Source: Streptosporangium subroseum (GTDB lineage Bacteria > Actinomycetota > Actinomycetes > Streptosporangiales > Streptosporangiaceae). Taken from it: a DNA stretch of 64,000 nucleotides. Both the position numbers and the translations under genes were made by a program. Shown here in pieces: positions 58,471 to 64,000 of this stretch (position 1 is the stretch's first letter; every line of letters starts with the position of its first letter). The notes beneath the pieces are model-generated. The model saw only the letters and a program-made list of their open reading frames with translations. It had not been told where the DNA came from and made no database searches. The stretch covers positions 1 through 64,000 of the forward strand of contig NZ_FZOD01000034.1 of NCBI RefSeq assembly GCF_900188345.1, read 5' to 3'.

Positions 58471-59684
58471 TGGGTACGGCCGACGTCGAGGCCGTCTGGC
58501 GGATCGAGTCGGCCCAGATCGTCGCCGCGCTGACCCGGTTCACCGGTGATTTCGGGCTGGCCGAGGACGCGGCCCAGGAGGCGGTGGCCGAGGCGCTGGT
58601 GTCGTGGCCGCGTGCCGCTCCGGCCAATCCGGCCGGCTGGCTGATGGCCACGGCCCGGCGGCGGGCGATCGACGCGATCCGCCGCCGGACCGCCCTCCAG
58701 GATCGATACGCCCTGCTGGCGGCCGACCCCGCGGTCGACCAGGAAATCGACCCCGACAGGATCGACGACGACGTCCTGGCACTGATGTTCGTCAGCTGCC
58801 ACCCGGTGCTCTCCCGCGAGGCCCGGGTGGCGCTGACCCTGCGCGTGGTCGGCGGCCTGTCCAGCGAGGAGATCGCCCGCGCGTTCCAGGTACCCGTGCC
58901 GACCGTGCAGGCCCGCATCACCCGGGGCAAGAAGAGGATCGCGGCGGCCGGGGTGCCGTTCGAGCTGCCACCGGCCGGCGAGCGCCGGGAACGGCTGGGC
59001 GGCGTGCTCAGCGTCCTCTACGTGATCTTCACCGAGGGGTCGACGGCCACGTCTGGCGACCGGCTGCTGCGCCCCGACGTCGCGTACGAGGCGATCCGGC
59101 TGGCCCGCACGCTGGCCGCGCTGCAGCCCGATGAGCCGGAGGTGCACGGCCTGCTCGCGTTGTGCGAGCTGACGGCCGCGCGCTTCCCGGCCCGGACCGG
59201 CCCGGACGGCACGCCGGTCCTGCTCGAGGACCAGGACCGGCGGCTGTGGGACTTCTCGGCGATCCGCAGGGGGCTGGCCGCGCTGGCCAGGGCGTCGACC
59301 CGCGGCCTCGGCCCCTACGGCCTGCAGGCCGCGATCGCCGCCGTCCACGCGTCGGCGCCCTCGGTCGAGGCGACCGACTGGGACCGGATCGTACTGCTCT
59401 ACGAGGCGCTCGGCCGGGTCACACCCTCGCCGGTGGTCGAGCTCAACCGGGCCGTTGCCGTGGCCATGGCCTCGGGGCCGGTGCAGGCCCTGGCCATCGT
59501 GGACGAGCTGATCGCCTCGGACCGGCTCCCCGGTTCGCATCTGGTTCCGACCGTACGCGGGGAGCTGCTGGCCCGCCTCGGTCGGCGACCGGAGGCGCGC
59601 GCCGAGCTGGAGCTGGCCGCCCGGCTCTGCGCCAACCAGCGCGAACGCTCAGTGCTGCTGCGCAAGGCGGCTGCGCTGGACTGA
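58470..59684 (+). CDS. ECF42-type RNA polymerase sigma factor
   Basis: A 404-residue sigma factor with an extended C-terminus. Sigma region 2 is at 15-75 (FTGDFGLAEDAAQEAVAEAL; GWLMATARRRAIDAIRRR), region 4 at about 115-165 (LTLRVVGGLSSEEIARAFQV, PVPTVQARITRGKKRI), and the remaining about 230 residues contain LGGVLSVLYVIFTEGSTAT and a TPR-like domain (RLARTLAALQPDEPEVHGLLAL; VVELNRAVAVAMASGP). This layout and the preceding DGPF protein define ECF42, where the C-terminal domain replaces an anti-sigma factor in controlling activity. One-base overlap with the YCII gene. Confidence 0.94.
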   Translation: MGTADVEAVWRIESAQIVAALTRFTGDFGLAEDAAQEAVAEALVSWPRAAPANPAGWLMATARRRAIDAIRRRTALQDRYALLAADPAVDQEIDPDRIDDDVLALMFVSCHPVLSREARVALTLRVVGGLSSEEIARAFQVPVPTVQARITRGKKRIAAAGVPFELPPAGERRERLGGVLSVLYVIFTEGSTATSGDRLLRPDVAYEAIRLARTLAALQPDEPEVHGLLALCELTAARFPARTGPDGTPVLLEDQDRRLWDFSAIRRGLAALARASTRGLGPYGLQAAIAAVHASAPSVEATDWDRIVLLYEALGRVTPSPVVELNRAVAVAMASGPVQALAIVDELIASDRLPGSHLVPTVRGELLARLGRRPEARAELELAARLCANQRERSVLLRKAAALD

Positions 59685-59981
59685 CTTCCCCAGCGCGGCC
59701 GGCCCGGATTCGAGCGCGGCCCGGATGCCGCCGAGCGCGAGGGAGTATTTCACCGCCCGCCGAGACGGCGAGTCCGACTGTGCTCTTCCGCCGCGAGTCG
59801 CGCGCTACCCGCTGTTGCGGCGGCCGACGCCGGCCGGTAGGCGGACTGACGCATCTCCATCCGGAGATCGGGGGACCGACGGCTACGCGACGTTCGCCCG
59901 AGCCAGGACCTTGCGGAGGCGCTCGTCGGCAAGAAGGCAAACGGAGCCTGCTGCGACACCAGTTCGGGGCAAGATGTCCGT
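59685..59981. other. Spacer after the sigma factor gene
   Basis: About 300 bases, no gene or strong hairpin seen. The ECF42 target promoter, if autoregulated, would instead lie before 58084. Confidence 0.4.
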
Positions 59982-60368
59982 GTGACCGCACTCGTTCTCC
60001 TCGAAACCGCCGTCGACCTCGACGAGCGGGCTGACGGCGACCCGCGCCGGGTATCGGTGTCGGCGACGCTCTCGGCCGTCCTCGACAACGGTCGCCAGAT
60101 CACGCTGCTCGATGACCGAGGCTGGGGCAGCACCAGACTATTGGAGACGACGACGGTCGGCGAGATCGAGGACACCGCTCGGACCGTGGTCGGCCCGGAC
60201 GAGCCGGCCGAAGGTCAGACCCACGAGGAGGTGGCGGCCGCGTATTGGACGCATCTGGCCGCCGTTCTGGGAGAGCATGGCGTGGCAGCGGGTTCGGACG
60301 CGCTGCGGATGCTCCCGCACGCCGTCGTACTCAGCGACCGCCTGCGCAGCCGGGTCAGAACAGCCTGA
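59982..60368 (+). CDS. Hypothetical protein (128 aa)
   Basis: A small cytoplasmic protein, TALVLLETAVDLDERADGD to LPHAVVLSDRLRSRVRTA, with strands in the first half (RRVSVSATLSAVLDNGRQIT) and helices in the second (HEEVAAAYWTHLAAVLGEHG). The GTG at 59982 is the likely start. No motif recognised. It is flanked by degenerate sequence and seems monocistronic. Confidence 0.72.
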   Translation: MTALVLLETAVDLDERADGDPRRVSVSATLSAVLDNGRQITLLDDRGWGSTRLLETTTVGEIEDTARTVVGPDEPAEGQTHEEVAAAYWTHLAAVLGEHGVAAGSDALRMLPHAVVLSDRLRSRVRTA

Positions 60369-60603
60369 CCGGCTGAGCGTTCTGCGTGAGCGCGACCTCC
60401 AGACCGGCGACCTCCCCGGCCTCGCCCGGCCTGCATTCTCCGCCCCGGCGACACGCTGACCGACATGCGAGCAGATCTCCGGCAGCGACTACGGAACGCC
60501 GATCACCCAGATCCAGCCCACAGCCAAGATCAATACTGACTACCAGTACACCGGCTACGTCCCGCGCCTCCAGGCAAGCACAGAAACGGACTCCAACACC
60601 CCC
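60369..60603. other. Spacer with a coding-like tail
   Basis: Contains the plus-strand text ISGSDYGTPITQIQPTAK then INTDYQYTGYVPRLQ in a frame that runs on into the GNAT gene. It reads like part of an exported protein but has no start. I make no assignment. Confidence 0.35.
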
Positions 60604-61116
60604 ATGACCACTTCCTGGATCACCCGTCCCGAGACCGCCACCGACCTCGCCCAGATTCGCGAGGTCAACCTCGCCGCCTTCCCCACCCCTCACGAGGCCG
60701 ATCTGGTCGAGGCGCTACGCGCCGACCAGCAGGCGTGGATCCCCGGCCTGTCCTGGGTCACCGAGGCACCCGACGGCTCCATCACCGGATTCGCGCTGCT
60801 CACCCGCTGCCACGTCAACGGCTCTCCGGCGCTCACCCTGGGCCCGTGCGCCGTCAGGCCCGAGCGCCAGCGGCGCGGCGCCGGTTCCGCCGCCATCCAC
60901 GCCGCCCTCGACGCCGCCCGTGAGTACGGCGAGAACCTTGTGCTCGTGCTCGGCCACGCCGACTACTACCCGCGCTTCGGCTTCACCCCGGCCTCCGGCC
61001 ACTCCATCCGGCCGCCCTTCGACGTCGAGGACAAGTACATGATGGCGCTCGTCTTCGACCCCACCCTGCCCGTGCCGTCCGGCACCATCCGCTACCCGGC
61101 CGCGTTCGGAGTCTGA
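60604..61116 (+). CDS. GNAT-family N-acetyltransferase (YhbS-like)
   Basis: A 170-residue acetyltransferase. TLGPCAVRPERQRRGAGSAA is the acetyl-CoA binding motif A (RxxRRGxG), then LVLVLGHADYYPRFGFTPAS, the YhbS-type YYxRFGF motif. Targets of this subgroup are not known. ATG 60604 chosen from the family start (IRPETATDLAQI-like: TRPETATDLAQIREVN). Stands alone. Confidence 0.92.
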   Translation: MTTSWITRPETATDLAQIREVNLAAFPTPHEADLVEALRADQQAWIPGLSWVTEAPDGSITGFALLTRCHVNGSPALTLGPCAVRPERQRRGAGSAAIHAALDAAREYGENLVLVLGHADYYPRFGFTPASGHSIRPPFDVEDKYMMALVFDPTLPVPSGTIRYPAAFGV

Positions 61117-61235
61117 CCCAGTCCCTCCGGGACAAGATCACGGCCATCCAGAGGTTCGGCGCTCCCGGCCGCTCCTGGACTACAGCCGCTCCGTTCTTGT
61201 GACGCACATGTCCGCGGGCGGCGGCCGGCGGGGTC

Positions 61236-61361
61236 GGCCATCCGGTCCTGCCGCCACAGGTCATCGTCGAGTTGCTCGCTGATGACGACTGGCAAGTGGT
61301 GGAGGCGGCGGCCGCCAATCCGTCGCTGCCGCCCGCAGTGATGTCGAAGCTGGTGCCCTAA
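61236..61361 (+). pseudogene. Tail of a leucine-rich-repeat-variant protein
   Basis: The frame GHPVLPPQVIVELLADDDW, QVVEAAAANPSLPPAVMSKL, VP, stop has the VVxLLADxDWxVxxAAAxNPSLPxxVMxxL period of the variant leucine-rich repeats common in actinomycetes. Only one and a half repeats remain. Confidence 0.5.
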
Positions 61362-61379
61362 CCGGCGAGAAGAACTTCG

Positions 61380-61590
61380 ATGACCGCTCTGGAGTTGGAA
61401 GACGATGTTCTTGGCGGCATCATCGCCTGGTACTCCACCGTCCACACCGTGACAGATGAGTTGCCGGCGATGCTCACCGAGTTCCACCGGGTCCTGGCTC
61501 CGGGCGGCCACCTGCTGCTCGCCTTCAAGGTCGGCGACGATAGTGCGCGCCTGGAGCAGGCCTACGGCCACGCGGTATCGCTCGATTCAG
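61380..61590 (+). pseudogene. Internal fragment of a SAM-dependent methyltransferase
   Basis: The frame MTALELEDDVLGGIIAWYST, VHTVTDELPAMLTEFHRVLA, PGGHLLLAFKVGDDSARLE, QAYGHAVSLDS covers motifs II-IV of a class I methyltransferase (FHRVLAPGGHLLLAF is diagnostic). The SAM-binding N-terminus and the C-terminus are absent, and it is cut where the convergent oxidase gene ends. Confidence 0.75.
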
Positions 61591-62990
61591 GCGGCCGGCA
61601 CCACGTTGTGGTTGATCCGGAACATGTTGGCCGGGTCGTAGATCTTCTTGACGGCCCTCAGGCGCTCGTAGCGTTCCGGGCCGTAGATCGCGGCGGCGTC
61701 GGTCGCCTCTTCCGGGGCGAGGTTGTTCACCAGGCGCCGGTCGCCCTGCCAGGGTTCCATGCCGTCGAGCAGCACGGCGACCGACTTCTTGAGCTGCTGC
61801 TCCTGCGCCAGCGGGCCGACCTCGACACCCAACAGGCTGTACGGCAGGCCCCTGGTTGCCACGGAGTTGGGCACCGCGGGCTCCCGGTCCCACGCCCCGC
61901 CCAGGGCACGCAGTTCGGCGATCCACAGGGTGGTGCCGGAGCCCGGGCCGACGAGTTCGACCAGCTTGTCCTGCGCCTGCGCGGGGAACTCCCGCAGCAT
62001 GATGCCCCGTTCGTAGTAGGGCAGCGGTTCGGTCGGCTCGTTGTGGATCGACGCGACCTCGGCGTACGGCATGTCCCTAACGGTGTCCAGGACCGCCGGA
62101 GCCACCGCCCGCAGCGGCGCGATCATCCGCTCGCCGTCCGCTACCGTGCCGTTGTAAGCGAACCGCAGAGACACCACGAACGTCCCGCGCAGTGGTTCGG
62201 GCACTTCCGGCAGCGGTGGCAGCCGCATCGCGGCGAACGAGGAGATCATGGTCTCCGGTGTGCCCGGGTGCCAGGCGGTCCAGGCTCGCAGCACGTCGGC
62301 CATCCGCTCACCGGGGAAGTAGATGCCGCCGCCGTAAAGACGGGGCACCGGGAACAAGGCGAATTCCAGCGCGGTAACCACTCCGAAGTTGCCCTTGCCG
62401 CCGCGCAGCGCCCAGAACAGTTCGGGTTCGGACTCCGCGTCGACATGCCGCAGTTCGCCGTCCGCGGTCACCACGTCGAGCGAGTGCACATGGTCGGCGG
62501 CGTAGCCGTGGGAGCGGCCGAGGGTCGGGCTGAGACCACCGCCCAGAGTGTAACCGGAGACTCCCACCGTGGGATTCGACCCGTTCAGGGGAGCCAGCCC
62601 CGCCTTGGCCGCCTCCGCGACGACCTCGGACCATATCGCTCCGGCGCCGACCCGGGCCGTGCGGCCGATCACGTCGATGGCCACGTCATTCATCCGATGG
62701 ATCGCGATCATGACGGCACCGTGCGCCGGGCCGACCATCTGGTGGCCGGTGGTCTTCACCAGGACCGGCCGGTGCTGCCCCGCCGCGAAAGCGACGGTGG
62801 CCTGGACATCGGCCACGCTCTCCGCCACCACGATCACCGCGGGCGCCAGGTCGTGATTCAGGTTGAAGATGGCGCGTTCGTCGTCGTATCCCGCGTCGCC
62901 CGGCAGCAGAACCGAACCTGCCACCGCGGCCACGAGGGCCGCCGCATCCTCCGGCAGGACCGGCGGCAGGGACGAATCGGTGAAAGTCAT
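61587..62990 (-). CDS. FAD-linked oxidase with BBE domain
   Basis: A 467-residue flavoprotein paralogous to the one at 47680. VVVAESVADVQATVAFAAGQ leads to LVKTTGHQMVGPAHGAVMI, with the His for FAD attachment in TTGHQ; then VGVSGYTLGGGLSPTLGRSHG, LFWALRGGKGNFGVVTALEF and the BBE tail VKKIYDPANMFRINHN. Substrate unknown. ATG 62990; a palindrome lies upstream. The gene is convergent with the methyltransferase relic. Confidence 0.92.
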   Translation of the reverse strand: MTFTDSSLPPVLPEDAAALVAAVAGSVLLPGDAGYDDERAIFNLNHDLAPAVIVVAESVADVQATVAFAAGQHRPVLVKTTGHQMVGPAHGAVMIAIHRMNDVAIDVIGRTARVGAGAIWSEVVAEAAKAGLAPLNGSNPTVGVSGYTLGGGLSPTLGRSHGYAADHVHSLDVVTADGELRHVDAESEPELFWALRGGKGNFGVVTALEFALFPVPRLYGGGIYFPGERMADVLRAWTAWHPGTPETMISSFAAMRLPPLPEVPEPLRGTFVVSLRFAYNGTVADGERMIAPLRAVAPAVLDTVRDMPYAEVASIHNEPTEPLPYYERGIMLREFPAQAQDKLVELVGPGSGTTLWIAELRALGGAWDREPAVPNSVATRGLPYSLLGVEVGPLAQEQQLKKSVAVLLDGMEPWQGDRRLVNNLAPEEATDAAAIYGPERYERLRAVKKIYDPANMFRINHNVVPAA

Positions 62991-63007
62991 GGCATGCGTC
63001 CTGTTGC

Positions 63008-63026
63008 TAGTACGAATATTCGACTT
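63008..63026. promoter_or_regulatory. Candidate operator of the FAD oxidase gene
   Basis: CGAATATTCG (63013-63022) is a perfect palindrome, flanked by AGT and ACT, 23 bases before the oxidase start, in an otherwise GC-rich context. Confidence 0.5.
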
Positions 63027-63423
63027 TGCGCTGCCTGTTCATGGGGGCTCCGAGGCGCGATCTGTTCGAAATCCATGGTGCCGCGACCCCGTCGTTGTCT
63101 GCCGCCTTCATCTAGCCATAAACCACTCAAATAGGGACGGATAATGACAATCGATGGAATTGGGCCGCCCTTGACCGCATGCGGGCATCGCCGATGACGC
63201 TGGTACGAGCCAGGAGAGACCCGCCCAGCGTGCGGGCCGCTCAGTCCTCGATGTGGAGCGGGAACGCGCTGTCGAGCAGCCTCCCGAGCCGGAGGACCTC
63301 ACCACCGCCGGACACCGGCGGCCTTCCTCACCGTGGCCGGGCGGATCACGGGAATCGTCAACGCTCATCGGCGCGAGCCCTTGACGCCGGGCTCGTGATC
63401 CTTAACCGCGCGGTATCGGGTGA
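63027..63423. other. Spacer, no gene supported
   Basis: About 400 bases; AT-richer near 63100-63150. Short frames pass on both strands but none has recognisable protein. Confidence 0.4.
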
Positions 63424-63660
63424 TCACGGCTTGGCCCGCGGGATGACCCTGCGGAACTTTCCGCCGGGCTCCTGCTGGGGTGCTTCGTCGGAGCGCTCGA
63501 GTGTGACGTCGCCGGCCCCGTGCTCTTTGAGGAGCTGGGCGAGGTCGGCGAACACCGTCCGCCACACGTGGTCGGGGTCGGTACCGCCAGCGATCCTGAG
63601 GCGTACACGCAGCGTGCCGGGCGCGGTCTGGACGATCTGAAACATCTCGACGCCGGTCGT
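63424..63660 (-). pseudogene. C-terminal fragment of a phenylacetate-CoA ligase-like gene
   Basis: Minus-strand frame VEMFQIVQTAPGTLRVRLRI, DPDHVWRTVFADLAQLLKEH, GAGDVTLERSDEAPQQEPG, GKFRRVIPRAKP, stop. The PGxLRVRL...VxLERxxExPxxxPGGKFRxVI pattern is the C-terminal domain of PaaK/CapK-type AMP-forming enzymes. The adenylating N-terminal domain is absent. Confidence 0.6.
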
Positions 63661-63686
63661 ACGATCCACAGGAGATCGCCGACTTC

Positions 63687-63830
63687 ATGAGCGCGCAGGT
63701 CATTGGCACGCTGATCGCCATGGTCTTCCGTTTCTGGGCGTTCCGGAAGTGGGTCTTCCCCGACGAGGAGGCCCACCCCGGCCGCGTACGGCTGGCTCCA
63801 GCTCCCAAGCCCAAGGACGAGGCGGCCTGA
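63687..63830 (+). pseudogene. C-terminal fragment of a GtrA-family membrane protein
   Basis: The frame MSAQVIGTLIAMVFRFWAFR, KWVFPDEEAHPGRV, ending at TGA 63828. AQVIGTxIAMVFRFWAFRKWVF is the last span and basic end of GtrA proteins (lipid-linked sugar translocation). The first three spans are missing. Confidence 0.65.
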
Positions 63831-64000
63831 TCCGCCCCTCCACTCGCCGGGTGGCCGCGGTGCATTGCCGCATCTGCGCGGGGGAGGTTTTCACGGTGCT
63901 GATTTCTGTAGGCGCTGGAGGAGCAGGCCCGGGCCGCCACCGTATGCTCGTCACCCTCGACGACCCCGCCACCATCGAGCAAACGGCCGGCATCGCCTAC
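63831..64000. other. Right edge, undetermined
   Basis: A plus-strand frame open to the window end reads VLISVGAGGAGPGRHRMLVT then LDDPATIEQTAGIAY. It might be the start of a gene (ATG 63943) but there is too little to judge. Confidence 0.25.

Noticed and set aside
1..64000. CRISPR arrays, tRNA or rRNA genes, plasmid or phage replication origin
   Set aside because: No regularly spaced repeats, no tRNA T-loop signature followed by a cloverleaf, and no rRNA-like segment noticed on reading both strands.

Overview
This 64 kb window is GC-rich chromosomal DNA from an actinomycete. A GroEL C-terminus of actinobacterial type, frequent GTG/TTG starts, many TetR, LysR and XRE(MmyB-type) regulators, a HelD-family protein, an ECF42-type sigma factor, GPP34 and DUF2089 proteins all fit a filamentous actinomycete. 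A Streptosporangiales-like genome is my guess from gene content, not something the sequence proves.

Layout. 0-8 kb: end of groEL, a TetR/SDR divergent pair, a large HelD-type RNA-polymerase-associated ATPase, an SDR-TetR operon and a DUF4331 gene with a TetR-type operator. 8-16 kb: an APC permease; an operon DUF2089 - small membrane protein - short cytoplasmic protein - decayed DUF4097 - DrrA/DrrB-type ABC exporter, whose permease is frameshifted; then a Tat-exported sugar-isomerase-like protein with a perfect terminator. 16-27 kb: a mobile or rearranged zone. It has the C-terminal part of a Tn3 transposase, a MacB/FtsX-type exporter, a frameshifted S41 lipoprotein protease, a divergent two-component system, an intact tyrosine recombinase, the N-terminal (DUF4158) part of a Tn3 transposase, a sigma-factor gene fused by deletion to its CU044_5270-type partner, and the tail of a second recombinase in inverse orientation. 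27-39 kb: an Rrf2/NAD(P)-binding pair with a divergent operator, ComB-type phosphatase, XRE-SDR operon, MFS exporters (one intact, one truncated), LysR/hydrolase, methyltransferase, and a rifampicin-monooxygenase (Rox) homologue preceded by a possible 19-codon leader ORF. 39-47 kb: GPP34 - APC permease - GNAT, MFS/LysR, a serine hydrolase under a palindromic promoter, and a TetX-like flavin monooxygenase with an operator across its start codon. 47-64 kb: two BBE-type flavoprotein oxidases, three SnoaL-like proteins, a LysR gene, a macrolide-type glycosyltransferase with divergent TetR and two operators, XRE/aldo-keto reductase, a DUF6069 membrane protein, a deacetylase behind a MerR-type promoter whose regulator has decayed, a YCII/ECF42 sigma operon, and GNAT.

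Two themes stand out. First, many small redox or detoxification genes sit beside a divergent or overlapping regulator with a visible palindromic operator, as expected for an accessory, stress- or antibiotic-responsive region (HelD, Rox, DrrAB-like, glycosyltransferase and MFS genes are all candidate self-protection functions). Second, the spaces between genes are full of recognisable fragments of genes (DUF4097, TPR, Tn3, sigma factor, recombinase, MFS, SDR, RidA, RHS/IS, MerR, LRV repeats, methyltransferase, CoA ligase, GtrA), so the window is a mosaic shaped by repeated deletion and insertion. No complete biosynthetic cluster, CRISPR array, tRNA or rRNA gene was seen.
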